This document shows positions 1 to 11,888 of a stretch of DNA of 64,000 nt, piece after piece. Below the pieces are notes generated by a model. The model was not told the origin of the DNA and did no database searches. It saw only the letters and a list, made by a program, of their open reading frames with translations. Each line of letters opens with the position of its first letter. The first letter of the stretch is position 1. The stretch lies in NCBI GenBank assembly GCA_007570785.1, contig ML664199.1, positions 15,512,290-15,576,289 on the forward strand, given 5' to 3'. The DNA is from Antilocapra americana (lineage: Eukaryota > Chordata > Mammalia > Artiodactyla > Antilocapridae). The translations under genes and the position numbers were made by a program.

Positions 1-1115
1 AATCTAGCCTGATGGCAGGGATTCAAGAGCAAGCAAGTGTAGTTCTGGAAGGAGGCAAGGGACGTTGAGCATGTGCTTCTCAAGCTTGGATCACACTTGC
101 TAACATCTTGCTCATCAATGAATGTCACATGGATGAGCCCACAATCAAAGTGTGGAGGGACTGTCAAGTTACAGGACAAATGGTATGAATACTTGGGCCA
201 TTAATACAATTCACCTACCACCCCCTGCAAAGCCTTTCTTGCCAACCCTTCTAATTAGTCATGGTTTGATCAGAGAAGCAGAATGCCTACAAGTCATCAA
301 CTGCTGCAGAATAAGGGATTTATTTTAGGAGTTAGACTTTATATAATTGTGAAACCCATTGGATCCAGCTCTAGTCCTCTCTGGTGTTAATCCTTGAAGC
401 CATTGTGGTCAGCCAGACTGGCACTCAGGAAGAAAAACAGAATGAATAACTAGAGCTCATGAGTATTATCTAGGACCCGGGACTACCTCTCACTACCTGT
501 AGTCTTGGTGTGGTGGGTCACCTGAAGGAGAAGGTAGGACTCTTTACTGCAAGCTCACATGTATTAGCCCCCAAATCACATGTGCTGAAGGGGAGGATGT
601 ATTAATAGATGGGAGCTAGAGACTGCTGGTCTAGTTGTTGCCCTAATTCACTCCTGAGCTATTGCATATATCTGATGCTCTACGTCAACCTCCACAGCAT
701 AAAAATAGGTGGCTGCTGCTTCACCTCCATTAGCCAGATCTCCTAAAAATGTCTCTTGTGGCCAACATTAATCTGGGACTATACAGGGAGGGGAATTCCG
801 GAAAACATATTTCAGTTTGATCTCCTCTGCTATTTTGTTGAAGTCTCTTATCACTTTATACGTGGTTATGCTAAATTCACTTTTTCAAGGGTCCTCACCT
901 TCAACTTCCCCTAAAAACATTTAGATTACTAATTCATTCAATGTGGCAGAAATGATGCTAAAATCACTTATGATAACATCTGAATATTTGGCAGTTTTTA
1001 GCTGCTTTTCCCATCTCATAATTCTTAATAAAATACTTCTTTGACTTCCACTTTGCTTCCAGATTAAACTATGTTTAGAACATTCCTTGCCAACTTAATA
1101 GTAAAACATGTTTTA
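1..1115. other. Non-coding DNA, no gene seen
   Basis: No open frame of note and no SINE or young LINE. Around 255-350 there is a weak antisense resemblance to the ancient repeat at 26,771-27,262 (a 'cagagaagcagaa' block followed by a 'gatttatttta' block), so part of this stretch may be a decayed copy of that family. The remainder looks unique and AT-rich. Confidence 0.5.
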
Positions 1116-1236
1116 GGGAATTCTCTGGTGGTCCAGTGGTTAGAACTCAGAGCTCTCATTGCCATTTCCTGGGTTCAATCCCAGGTCAGGGAACTAACAT
1201 CCTACAAGCTGAGTGGCACAGTTAAAAAAAAAAAAA
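1116..1236 (+). mobile_element. CHR-type tRNA-Glu-derived SINE
   Basis: Starts GGGAATTCTCTGGTGGTCCA, the pol III A-box region of the artiodactyl CHR/SINE2 family. A B-box-like GGGTTCAATCC follows, and the element ends in a 13-base A run at 1,224-1,236. A short GTTTTA (1,110-1,115) recurs directly after the tail and may be the target duplication. This family is distinct from the Bov-tA SINEs in the rest of the window and is generally older in artiodactyls. Confidence 0.85.
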
Positions 1237-1929
1237 GTTTTATAAATGCAAAGATTGAGGCTGAGAATGTAATTTCTAAAATAATTATCACAGTTTTAAG
1301 GAACCAAGGGGACAGATAAAAAAACCAAGTGTATTAGGGATTTGTTATCATTTAAGAGGAGAAATTACTGCTATCACCGATAATTATGTTCCTTAATTAA
1401 TAAAAACATTTAGTGAAGTTCTTTGACTTCAGTGTAATTTCCCACCATCCAGTATATAGAACTAATTCTCAATAGGGAAAGCATAGACTTGCTAATCTCA
1501 AAGCAACCAATGATCTAATAATACACTAATGCTGTTTCTTATTAAAATACTTTATTGTAGAAAGAGCCAAGACTAACTAGTTCAGAAACTTCTTCCTTTC
1601 TTTCACTCTTGCTTATTTTCTCTTCCTCAACTTCTGTCTTCCTCTTATTCTCTTTATCTCTTTCTTTCTTTCTCTATCATCTTTTAATGAGAGTTCCTAA
1701 CTTGAGGAAAAGAATAGCCCAATTTTTATAGGGAAATCTGTCATTATGATATAAATGGGTAAAGCTAAGAGTTAAAATGGAATTGTTAATGAAAGTGAAC
1801 TTCATGAGAAGTTAATTCTAAAGATAATGACTCATCTATGTATAGTTCCTATTGGTGTGGAATAGGAAGAGAGAACTAAATTTCTTTTCATCAAGATACA
1901 TGCTTGGTGGTGATACAGTAGAGTAAAAT
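1237..1929. other. Non-coding DNA with pyrimidine-rich tract
   Basis: No gene seen. A C/T-rich tract lies at about 1,586-1,682 (repeated TTTCTT/TCTC units, imperfect), which may be a decayed microsatellite. The rest is AT-rich and unassigned. Confidence 0.4.
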
Positions 1930-2490
1930 ATAGATGACTATTTTTATTTTTAATTGTGGTAAAAGACATAAAATTTACATTGTTATCATTTGAAAGTGTA
2001 CAGTTTAGTAGTGTTAACCATATATTTGCATTTCTCTAATGATCAGTATTGTTATTACTAATTACTGACTAGTTGAACACCTTTTAAATGCTTGTTGTCT
2101 CTTGTATATGTTTTTTCCAAGAAAATGTCTATTCAAATAGTTTGCACATTTTAAAATTTTGTTGTTGTTGATATTGATGGGTTTTTTTTTTATCTATTTT
2201 GGATATTAACTCCTTATAAGATACATGATTTGCAAATGTTTTCTCCCATTCCCTAGGTGGCCTTTTTCCTTTGTTGATTGTACCTTTGGATACATAGAGG
2301 CTTTAAAGTTTGATGTTATCACATTTGTCTATTCTTGTTTTTGTAATTTTGGTGGCATATCCAAGAAATCATTGCCAAGTCCAATGTCATGAAGTTTTTC
2401 CACAATACTTTATCATAGGAATTTCATAGTTTTAGGCCTAATGGTTAGGTCTCTAATTCATTTTGAGGTTTTGTTTTTTTAGTTTTTATT
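1930..2490 (-). mobile_element. Old L1 LINE fragment (ORF2 end and 3' part, antisense)
   Basis: The plus strand shows the typical antisense L1 ORF2 run: a 'gcatttctctaatgat' block, 'ttttctcccattccctagg', 'cctttgttgattgt' and 'aatcattgccaagtccaatgtc'. It is diverged and full of stops. The first ~90 bases (tttaattgtggtaaaagaca, then 'gtgtacagtttagtagtg') look like an L1M-type 3' end. An ancient inactive copy. Confidence 0.75.
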
Positions 2491-2662
2491 TTTTCCCAAC
2501 ATTGCTTCCTGATTTACTTTCTTATTCTAGGGTTTTGGGGATATTGGGTTGATTTATATAGTTTTTGTGATTTAATGAAACATTCTAACTATTTCTTTTC
2601 TCTATATAAGCTCATTGGGGAAATATACATGATAAATTTTGATCTTCCTTAGTCTTAATTTT

Positions 2663-2888
2663 GGCCTTCTGAGGTGGCCAAAATTGACAGTGGTAAAGAA
2701 CCTAACTGCCAATGCAGGAGACATAAGAGATGAGGGTTCAATCCCTTGGTTGGGAAGATCCCCTGGAGGAGGTCATGGCAACCCACTACAGTATTCTTAC
2801 CTGGAGAATCCCATGGACAGAGGGGCCTGGTGGCCTGTAGTCCATAGAGTCACAAAGAGTCAAACATGACTGAAGTGACTTAGCACAC
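2663..2888 (+). mobile_element. Bov-tA SINE
   Basis: A diverged tRNA-derived head (TGGTAAAGAACCTAACTGCC) is joined to the BovA body (GATCCCCTGGAGGAGG, CAACCCACTACAGTATTCTT, CCCATGGACAGAGGGGCC). Flanks AGTCTTAATTTT (2,651-2,662) and AGTCTTATTTTA (2,889-2,900) are a slightly decayed target-site duplication and fix the ends. The short open frame across it is chance. Confidence 0.92.
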
Positions 2889-3234
2889 AGTCTTATTTTA
2901 TTCTTATTATCATTAAATGGATAACTTTCTGGTGCTATCAATGTCATTCATTTTACTCTGACTACTTCACGGCATTGCTTTTGAAACCAAGTAGTATTTT
3001 TTCATTGATTAAAAAAAACATGTGTTTGGTGCTTATTATTTGTCCTGCAATGCAATCATTATTGTGATAGATATCATAGCAGACTGTTGAGGATGTTTTA
3101 CACAATATTCAGGAGATTTCTAGTCTCCTCCTTATTTGTCTTCCTCTAGTACACAAGCTGGGAAAATTATACAGTGACGTATTTCTGACACATGTATATG
3201 AATAGATGATCTTAAACAATGATGCCTAGATTAG

Positions 3235-3345
3235 ACAATAGGGAAATAAGGGTGCCTAGACAAAACACTCATGGAAAAAAATGGTGTTGGGAAAAGTGGA
3301 TACACACATACAAAAGAATGAAGTTGGCCAAAGGAAAGATTTAGA
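3235..3345 (+). mobile_element. Short L1 ORF2 fragment
   Basis: An 'aatggtgttgggaaaagtgga' block followed by 'caaaagaatgaagttgg' corresponds to the L1 ORF2 stretch encoding the 'WCWENW...CKRVK' region, which is also seen at 23.8 kb. Diverged, about 110 bases, not coding. Confidence 0.55.
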
Positions 3346-3422
3346 TATTTTGGTTAAAAATGGAGAGACATAATTAATACTGTTTTTCTTCCTTCATTGA
3401 ATGAAGTTGTAATGGTTGAACA

Positions 3423-4265
3423 TGTTCATTGCCCCGTCCAGCAGAGCGGGTGAGAAAGACCTGAAATGGGGGCGAGTAAATAATGAAAAGACAGACACAT
3501 ATCATTTAGCAAGCAGAGAGACAGGGGGCCCTCTTGCTCTCCATGGCAGGAAGACAAAATGGCTCCTTTCAGCCCATACTTTTATTGGCAGAAGTCACAT
3601 GAGATTATTAGGGAATAGCTATACTGGGGAGTTTGATTAGCGCAGGCTCTGCTGTTGATCAGGAATGTCTTGTTCTGTTTCCATGGAGGCGGACGCAGGT
3701 CTCTGCTCCATCAGGCTGCAACAGTTTGTGAGCCTGAGGGGAAGGCTACAAGAACTGAAAAATGTCTCTGACCTGATTAAGAAACTATCATTTAAACTGT
3801 ATATTCTGTTACTTGCATCTACTATTTGTCCTAAATGATACATAGACATAGGTGAAAACATTAAACCATACAGAGTAGAAAGTTACATGTGACCAGTAGA
3901 AACCAAAGAGTTCAAAATAGGTTGGCGTAAGGGTAGGGTTTGAGTTGGCCTTGAAAGAAAAAAAAGAACCCCAGGACACTGTGTCTTAAAACAACTATGG
4001 TGTTCTTTATGATTCTAAGCATCTGACACTTAGATGGTGTTTAAAATAGAAATTGCTCACCTCTTCTCCACATGGTGTCAACCTAGAATGGCTTTCATTG
4101 AGACTAGAGGACCCAAAATGGTTTAATTCTCACGTCTGGTGTCTCTCTTGGGATGGCCCAAGAGACTGGGCGCTGTCTGGGATGGCAGGGCATTTTCCTG
4201 ATCTGCCAGTGGCCTCAGTCAAGTGGGGCCTTAATTCACTACCACGTGGTCTTTCCCCCTTTATC
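3423..4265 (-). mobile_element. Possible solo LTR (uncertain)
   Basis: On the minus strand an AATAAA signal (plus-strand 3,581-3,586) is followed by about 160 bases ending ...GGGGCAATGAACA, a U5-like arrangement closing in CA at 3,423. The block is GC-richer than its surroundings and has no SINE or LINE signature. I could not place a matching TG start or a flanking duplication, and no internal retroviral genes are visible. A bovine endogenous-retrovirus LTR is the best guess; an unrelated GC-rich segment is the alternative. Confidence 0.3.
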
Positions 4266-4499
4266 TTCTAGGTCCTTTAGCCAGATGCACAAACTTCTTT
4301 ACATGGCAGCTGTCATCCTAGAAGACAAGGGGAGCCTCAGATTTTCATATCCAAGAATCAGAAATCCTAGAATGTCATTTTTGTCACATTTTTTGGTCAA
4401 AGAAAGTCTGAAAGCCAGCCCAGATCTAAGGGGAGGGGAAAACAGAAGGGATTAGCAGCAAAGTCACACTGCAAAAAGGACAGGAATTGCTGTAAAAAC

Positions 4500-5764
4500 T
4501 TCTGGAAATAAACTGTTGTCACGACCTTATGTCCTGGTTTTAGAGTCCTGGGCTGTTCCTGTTGTTTTGATATGATTACTATACAGCATCTTTACTCTCC
4601 AAAATATACCTATTTAGATGGTCATCTTGTATCTGAGATATATTTCTATAAACATGTGTTTTCTTTATAACACACAAATGTAATCAGGCAGTATCAAACA
4701 TTTGAAAGAGGATGGATTTGTGGCTCCATTAGAATTTGCTAGCTTGTGTGACTTTGGGGAAGTCAAGAAATCTTTCAGTCTATACATACATCACAGTTGT
4801 AGTAAATGTTGACTAGAAAATAGAACCGTAGCACTTAAAAGGAAGGCTGGCCTATCACAGGAGTTCAGTCAAATTACTTTAATCTTATAAATCATAGACA
4901 ATGATGAAGCATGGAAGTAGAAATACATAAATGAAAACTGGATAAAAATAGTGTTTTTAAGAGTATTATGAAGGAAATATTTAGATTATCTTGTTTAAAT
5001 ATCATTACATGGTCCTTTTATTCCAGTTGTAAACTGCATACATATGTGTATTTGCAGGGACTAGTTTTTCATTCTGTTCACATCATGTGCCTGTCCCCAT
5101 GTCACAGAGTCCATACAAACTAATCTCAGTTTCTTTGAATAATATTTTATACAAATCATATTTCACAATGTGCTTTTAGCAGTTCTATTTTACGGTGTGC
5201 ATGTGCCCCATTCTGCTTCGGGGGCCTTTCCTCATTAAGTTCCCTGAACATTTTCTCCAGCCCATGGTCTTGCTTGCTCCCCTCTAACCTCATCCTTCTC
5301 CCATGCCCTTGACTCTTTTTCTAAACATGCTTAAAATCAATGTTTCTGCTGACTGTTGCTTGTTCCTTTGATTATGAAAATGGGTCTTCCACATACAGCG
5401 AATTAGAAAACAAAGAGAAAAGATTCTATTCTTTTTAGTTGTCTGGGAGTTCTTTTATTGGTTGCAATAAATCTTAAAACATATAGCATGAAGCCACAGG
5501 GAGTGTTTTTTTTAAGTCACAGGGGAAAAGAATGTTAAAATTTATTTTTCTAATTTATACTTTGAAATCATTAAAGAAGCTACATCTAAATAGGTAGAAG
5601 TATCTCAGTATTTGAAAAGAAGCTAGTTAAGCACTGATTAAAATGATCAATAATGTCCATATTTTTACAGTAATGGCAAAAATAACAATATATAAAGTCA
5701 GCACCTTTATATATTGTTGTTATTAATCTTCTCCCATGCCCTTGACTGTTTTTCTAAGCATGCT
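4500..5764. other. Non-coding DNA, no gene seen
   Basis: AT-rich unique-looking DNA. A possible MIR remnant (GTGTGACTTTGGGGAAGTCA-like core) lies near 4,745-4,790. A CCCATGCCCTTGACT block occurs at about 5,300 and again at about 5,735, both in 'cttctcccatgcccttgact' context, a small local duplication. Confidence 0.45.
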
Positions 5765-5965
5765 TTCTATTGTTAGCTATCCTAGTTACTTTATATATGT
5801 TCTCATTTAATCTCCATAACAACTCATTATAATCTGAATTTTATAGGTAGTGATTTTTCAATTTGTGGAGTAAAATAATTTTTTCAAGTTTACTTATGTT
5901 AAGTCATAGGTGGATTAAAATTTGGCTTTGCTTACTCAAAACCTGTGATATTTTCCCCTGATTTA
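5765..5965 (+). repeat. MIR SINE fragment
   Basis: Order of MIR-like blocks: TTCTCATTTAATCTCCATAAC, AATTTTATAGGTAG, then an AAGT...AAGTCATAGGTGG core. Heavily diverged, as expected for this mammal-wide family. Confidence 0.6.
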
Positions 5966-6282
5966 CTAAGTGTTTTGATTACTGTTGTGAGATAACCATG
6001 TAAAAGGGTGGTAAACAGGTTGGCTTTCATTTCCTTTTCAAAAGAATAGGTATTTATCACATTCCTATTCTAAATTTTGAAGAATGGCTAAAGTGGGAGT
6101 AAATGTGATATTCTAACATATAGCCATAAGTAAATATCTGCATTCATAAGTACAAGATTTCTATGTTACCAGAAATTTTTATCTTTTAATTTTAGAATTG
6201 CATCAGAAAGGAGCTTGTTCTTACTGCCAAAAGGACTAGAAGGAGCACAGAGCTTAATGGGTTTTAGGACAGTTCAGGTTGA

Positions 6283-6490
6283 AGCTTCCCTTATAGCTCA
6301 GTGGATAAAGAATCTGCCTGCAATGCAGGAGACCTGGGTTCAATTCCTGGGTCAGGAAGATCCCCTGGAGAAGGAAATGGCAACCCACCCCAGAACTCTT
6401 GCCTGGAGAATCCCATGGACAGAGGACCTGGTAGGATACAGTCCATGGGGTCCCAAGAGTTGGACACAACTTAACTACTAAACCACCACC
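6283..6490 (+). mobile_element. Bov-tA SINE
   Basis: Begins GCTTCCCTTATAGCTCAG, with GATAAAGAATCTGCCTGC, the B-box-like GGGTTCAATTCC and the BovA body (GATCCCCTGGAGAAGG through GAGTTGGACACAAC). Frames on both strands across it are chance. Confidence 0.93.
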
Positions 6491-6544
6491 AGGTAGGGTA
6501 AGGCTGATAGGAAAGCAGGATAGTGTCTTCAAAAGAGTAAAGAG

Positions 6545-6785
6545 TTGTTTATTTTTAATTGGAATATAGTTGATTTACAATGTAGTGTTAGTTTCAGGGG
6601 TACAGAAAAGTGAATCAGTTAGATACATTCATTTAGTTAAACACATTCTAACTGAATACAGGTTAGATTTTTTTCCCGTATAGGTCATTACAGAGTATTG
6701 AGTAGGGTTCCCTGTGCTGTACAGGAAGTCCTTATTAGTTATCTATTTTATATATAGTAGTGTGTGTATGTCAGTCCCAATCTTC
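6545..6785 (-). mobile_element. L1 3' end fragment (antisense)
   Basis: Matches the artiodactyl L1 3' UTR read antisense: GGAATATAGTTGATTTACAA, TTAGTTTCAGGGGTACAG, TTGAGTAGGGTTCCCTGTGC and CTATTTTATATATAGTAGTG. It is the same 3' end that starts the nested L1 at 11.84 kb. Confidence 0.85.
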
Positions 6786-6794
6786 CAACATACT

Positions 6795-7005
6795 AGAAGA
6801 GCAGAGTGTCTTGAATCAGGCACACCAGCTCTATCACTTACTTCCTGAGTGATCTGAAGTTATTTAAGCTCTTAGAATTTATATTTATTCCTTTGAATTT
6901 ATTCCTATAAATATAAATAAACACTTACCTATTAGAATTATTAGTTACTTGAGATAATCAATGTAAATGCCTAAAATCATGTCTCACACACATTAGACAC
7001 AAGTC
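6795..7005 (-). repeat. MIR SINE fragment
   Basis: An antisense MIR order: AATCAGGCACACCAGCTCTA, CACTTACTTCCTGAGTGAT, then TTACTTGAGATAATCAATGT with 'cctaaaatcatgtctcacac'. Diverged. Confidence 0.6.
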
Positions 7006-8797
7006 ATGTTAGGTCTCCGTTCTACCTCAGTGTGGCCTGCTGGGAGGTCATGGCAGTTCAGCAAGTGGGCAATAGATAATATGCAGCTATCCATCCAGAG
7101 TGTGTCAAGGAGGAAAGAATGAAGCTTAAAAATCTTAAGAAAAGATGCTTCTTAGACTGAAATATCAAATTGTTTCACTTCATATGGAAAATACAGAAGT
7201 GCATTTATTATCATTGAGCAAAGATAATAATAAAGCAAATTTGCTTTGGTGCTGAGATACCCAAGCACTTGAGATTTTTTGAGTTAGCCTCAAGTTTTGA
7301 TTGATTACAGAGTCCAAAGTAGTATCTCAAATTGTGGTTTGAAAACAAAGGATCTCTGGAGAATTCATTTCAAAATACAAATTCATGGGCTTCAATCCAA
7401 ACCTTTGTTCTTGCCCTTGTTTACATTCCATGCTTTAGAATACACTGTGATCTCATATCAGCCTGGCAAAATAGATTTATGGATTAAACTCCCTTTCCTA
7501 AAAAAAGTTTCTGCAAAGAAATTCTTAATAAAAATGAAACAATAATGCAAGCGTAAGTAAGCAAAAGGACACTTCTACTGTTAGTATGGAGTTTCTTAAA
7601 GTCAAGTGATGAGTAAATAAGATGCTAATCTGATCAAAAATGATACAGTCAATCACATTGTTCAACAGTAATGTTCTCAGCAACTGTGAGGACGAAACAA
7701 CTGGTACCAATAATATATAAAAATCAAAATAAGCATTTAAAATACTTGCTTCATGTTTATCAAATTCTTGAAATTTTGTATTCTTGTTCTTTTTATAATG
7801 GTAAATTGATAGAGTAATAGATGTATATAATTTATAAATAAATATAAACATCAAAGCCTGTAATTCAAATTGATTAGAGGTAAGGGACAAGAAAGAAGTA
7901 AGAGTAGGGAGCCAGGCATGTCACTACCAATCTTTCTATCAAAATACTTATATGAAAAGTTGAATATAGTGTCATGTATTCAAATAATTTCTCTCTATGA
8001 TGCCCAAGATAAGCATGTTAATAAATATCCTAATATTTTGGTGCTATAATACATGCCATAGGCTTGTGCATCTTATATCATGGTAATGAAGGTAAAGATA
8101 AAATGAAGATAAAAAACCATTAAAATAATTATTTTAATTACTAAAATAAAAATCAAGCTGTATCTTCATTTCCTTCTAACAAAATGTGCACTAATTCTTC
8201 AGTCATAGCAGCCAAGTACTGTATGCTAAATAACTTCTAAATGAATTGTACATTTATAGTTCTTCATTGAATAATTAAGAATAAAAGTAATTTTGCTGTT
8301 TGAAACAGAATTGGATTGTGATAGTTACAACTTTTAATAAAAATATCTAATATATTTCTAGAAAGTGTGCAATGTTAACACAAAAAATCTAATAGACTAC
8401 TACGGGATTTTTCCATTGAATTAACATCATGGTTTTTTAACAAAAACCCTAATTAAGTAGAATTTCTAATGGGAATGTGGCCTAAATTAAAATCAAGGAA
8501 AAATATTCAACATGTTCACTAATCCTTCAGGGGAAATTTGGAGGTCTCTTGCAACCATACTTTTATTAAAAACCTCAGTGTTTCTTATTTGCACCCAAAT
8601 TTGGTGCTTTCTCATTAATTACTTTCTACTATTGATTATTCTCCTGAGTAAAGTAACACGATCCATAGAGCTGGTTGAGATGTGAAAGAGACAGATCCTG
8701 GAGAAGTGATGACTACAAGATGTTTATTATCCTCTAAATTTGATATAGCCTCCTTGCAAACAACCAGTAGGATTTAAACATCTTTGTGTCATGCATT
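7006..8797. other. AT-rich non-coding DNA, no gene seen
   Basis: No repeat family recognised. A 121-codon minus-strand frame (7,525-7,890) is a low-complexity AT-rich frame rich in I, L, F and Y with no domain, and is judged to be chance. Confidence 0.5.
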
Positions 8798-8810
8798 ATG
8801 TCTACCACGG

Positions 8811-9022
8811 GCTTCCCTGGTGGCTCAGATGGTAAAGAATCTGCCTGCAATGAGGGAGACCTGGGTTCAATCCCTGGTTTGGGAAGATCCCTGGAGAAGG
8901 AAATGGCAACCCATGCCAGTACTCTTGCCTGGAGAATCTCTATGGACAGAGCCTGGCAGGCTACAATCTGCGGGGTTGCAAAGAATTGGACATGACTGAG
9001 CAATTTTTTTTTTTCTCATTTC
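8811..9022 (+). mobile_element. Bov-tA SINE with 13-bp target duplication
   Basis: Starts GCTTCCCTGGTGGCTCAGAT and runs through GGACATGACTGAGCAA to a T-rich tail. Flanks ATGTCTACCACGG (8,798-8,810) and ATGTCGACTACGG (9,023-9,035) match at 11 of 13 positions, the expected product of L1/BovB-mediated insertion. Near-consensus, so probably a fairly recent copy. Confidence 0.95.
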
Positions 9023-9035
9023 ATGTCGACTACGG

Positions 9036-10188
9036 AATATGAATATAAAGTATATAGGTGTAAAAATGGGAATTTATACCTTTCTTGGAGTAAATTAGTA
9101 TGTTTGAAAGCTTATTAATATAAATGTACAAGAAAGATTCTATTGTTAGTTTTGTTTGGCTTCTCTCAGTGATAAATCAGCAGGCAACCAGAGTGGAGTG
9201 CAACAGGATAAGGAGGCATTAGGGAACTGTTTTATTCGAGGTTATTTAAGAATGGCTAATGGAGGAAATGGGGCTATTTGCCTTATGAAATGAAGAAATT
9301 ATGGTAACTTTCCAATTATCTTCAAAAACTTGAAATTTGTCAGTGTAAGTGAGGAGTTGTCTTTGTTGTTTGGGAGGTAAAGACTGACTGATATAAATTA
9401 AAGGAAGACAGGATTTAATATAGCATAGGAAAAGCCTTCTCACAATTAGCACATAGCTGTACTTTTTCACAACAGTGCAAGGGGCTACCATATGGATAGG
9501 GTAAAATAGTCTCTGAAAGTTTAGCATTTAAACAGAGAGCTTGATCACCTGCAGGAGTGCAGGCAGAATTTGTAAACTGGGGGGTGGAAATTAGATTTGG
9601 TAACTTCTTAAGTCTTTTCTAGTCTTAGAATGTTCATTCAGACAAAGACATTTTTACAAGATTTTCATGGTGAAAGCAAATCTCTTTACAAGAGTATTAT
9701 TTTATCTTTCAGTTACATTATTTCTAATGCACATCCTTTTGCCAAAGTTTAGCCAAGTCACATTTTCACTTCTGTGTATGTCAATTTTGTAGAATATCCT
9801 TATTTTAGTTAATCTATTTAGGTGCAAAGAACAGAGGCTCATTTGTGTCTCCTCAAGAAATATGAATTTAAATAAAGACCTTTCTCCCACCTTTATCCAC
9901 TTGGAGGAAGAACAGAATGCCCCTACCACTTCTGTTTGGGAATTCCATGTAAAAAGCCTGAGTTGGCAAACATGAAGTATAAAAGTATTATCTACAAAGG
10001 AGAAGAGAGTATCTATCGCTACCTTAACTTTCAGACACCCCACCTCCAGATCCCTTTTTTTGTTCCTTTAGAAAAATCCCCTAGGAATGCATTTAAGTAT
10101 AGAACCAACTCTTCTTGCAGAGGGGGCACCCAAAACCCAACGGGGAATAGGAAGCTCTGAGATTAACTGAGGAAGAGATAGCACCTCA
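9036..10188. other. Non-coding DNA, no gene seen
   Basis: Unique-looking AT-rich DNA. Open frames of 93 and 113 codons on the minus strand have no recognisable domain or signal and are treated as chance. Confidence 0.45.
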
Positions 10189-10201
10189 GATCCTAATAGG
10201 G

Positions 10202-10420
10202 TTTTCAGTTTCCCTGGTGGCTCAGACAGTAAAGTGTCTGACTGCAATGCAGGAAACCCAGATTCAATCCCTGGGTCAGGAAGATCCCCTGGAGAAGGAA
10301 ATGGCAACCCACCCCAGAACTCTTGCCTGGAAAATTGCATGGATGGAGAAGCCTGGTGGGCTACGGTCCATGGGGTCACAAAGAGTCGGACAGGACTGAG
10401 CAACTTGACTTTCCCTTTCG
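10202..10420 (+). mobile_element. Bov-tA SINE with 13-bp target duplication
   Basis: A typical Bov-tA head (TTTCCCTGGTGGCTCAGACA) and BovA body ending GGACAGGACTGAGCAACTTG. Flanks GATCCTAATAGGG (10,189-10,201) and GATACTAAAAGGG (10,421-10,433) match at 11 of 13. The 111-codon minus-strand frame over it is the antisense of the SINE plus its flank. Confidence 0.95.
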
Positions 10421-10639
10421 GATACTAAAAGGGGACAGTGCGACCCTGGAGTCAGCAGCTGACATAGGCTGAAGGTCCCATGCAAGCACTAACTTTCCTT
10501 CTGTATGTCCCTACTTTTCCTGATTTCCTACAGAAACTTACTTGCTTCCATGGGAGGTACTTCGTTTCTTGATCTTTTCTTCCATCTCATCTAACCTTCC
10601 ACTGGAGGGAGTAGGGAAAAGATGCAAGAACTCAATGTT

Positions 10640-11100
10640 CCTAGAAACATTATTTACAGTTGACAAGATACGGAAGCAACCCATGTCCATCAACAAATAA
10701 ATGGGTAAAAAAAGATGTGGGGTGTGTCTGTGTGTCTATAATGGAATACTACTCAGCCATAAAAAATAAATTTTTGCCATTTGCAGCAACATGAATGGAC
10801 TTGGAGGGCATTATGCTACATGAAATAAGTCAGAGAAATACAAATACTATATGACATCACTTATATGTGTGATCTAAAAAAAACAGACTTGCAGGTACAG
10901 AGAACAAACTACTGGTTACCAGTGGCAGGGGAGGCGGTATATAAGGGTGGAGGAGTAGGAAGTGCAAAATATTGTGTGTAAGATAGGCTATAAGGATGTA
11001 TTATACAACATAGGGAATATAGGCAATATTTTATAATAACTGTAAATGGAGTATAGCCTTTAAAGATTGTATAAAAAATGTGAAAAAAAGTGTGAATTTA
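10640..11100 (+). mobile_element. L1 3' UTR fragment (sense)
   Basis: Sense L1 3' UTR order: ATAATGGAATACTACTCAGC, GCAACATGAATGGACTTGGA, a GAAATAAGTCAGAGAAATAC block, AGAACAAACTACTGGTTACC, TATACAACATAGGGAATATA and TAATAACTGTAAATGGAGTA. 5' truncated; no coding capacity left. Confidence 0.85.
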
Positions 11101-11837
11101 TTGGGAGAAAGACAAAAATCTATTCTATGTAGCAATCCCTTATATAAACCTGAAAATTTCTCCACAGTCTCAGGGAGATGTTATTATCATAGTACAAGTA
11201 TCTGGTATCTGGTTGTCTTCTCAGTCCCAGAACCTTTCTGATTCTCAGTCTGTGCTCTTACTATAAGGCCTTAACTAATCTTTGCAGCTCAGGCTCCCTC
11301 TGTGTCCTTTAGCTGTAGTCACCACTTCTTTACATTACTTGTCTCAGTTCAAAACCATCCAAACACAGGATCCGGCTGACCACATTTGTCACCATTACTC
11401 ATTTTGTCAGAGGTTTTCCACCACTTTATATAGAACTGGCCAACCTATGGCTCAGATAGACTGCCTCTGGTTCAAAAGCAAACCCAGACCAATCAGCTGT
11501 GGCTGTGTCTGTTCTCCAATTTCCATTCAGCTACTGATTGAGACACATCTGTTAGCGAGAAGCTCTGAAAGTGGCAAGCACACTGAAGCTGGGGTTGCCA
11601 AGAGTAATCTGTATCCTATATTAAAGTATTTGCCTTTGTGTCTCATCTTCCTACTGTATATTATGCTCAAATGGGAAGAGTAAAAGGGCTAACTTGTTAC
11701 ATTCTCTCGACTTCTAACAAGTTATTTTGAAGATATCATACATACTATATAGGTTTAGAAGGAATAAATGATATTTAAATTATAAATCCTATAGCATGTG
11801 AACAAATAAGACTTTTTAAATTTTATGTGTTAAATTG
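11101..11837. other. Non-coding DNA, no gene seen
   Basis: Contains a 133-codon plus-strand frame (11,282-11,683) that opens on TTG, not ATG. It has no recognisable domain; its last ~20 residues happen to be hydrophobic. No splice context or homology was recognised; judged probably chance. Confidence 0.4.
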
Positions 11838-11888
11838 TCTTTTTTTGTAGAAGTTAAGTTAATTTGTAATATTGTGATGTGTTAGTTT

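Noticed and set aside
7525..7890. 121-codon minus-strand frame
   Set aside because: AT-rich and low-complexity (I, L, F, Y), with no motif or conserved context.
10068..10485. Several open frames on both strands over the SINE at 10.2-10.4 kb
   Set aside because: They lie on Bov-tA sequence, and the same peptides recur at every SINE (6.3, 8.8, 14.9, 18.2, 33.5 and 49.5 kb). Repeat sequence, not genes.
11282..11683. 133-codon plus-strand frame
   Set aside because: Opens on TTG, has no domain and no exon signals; in unique AT-rich DNA a frame of this length can occur by chance.
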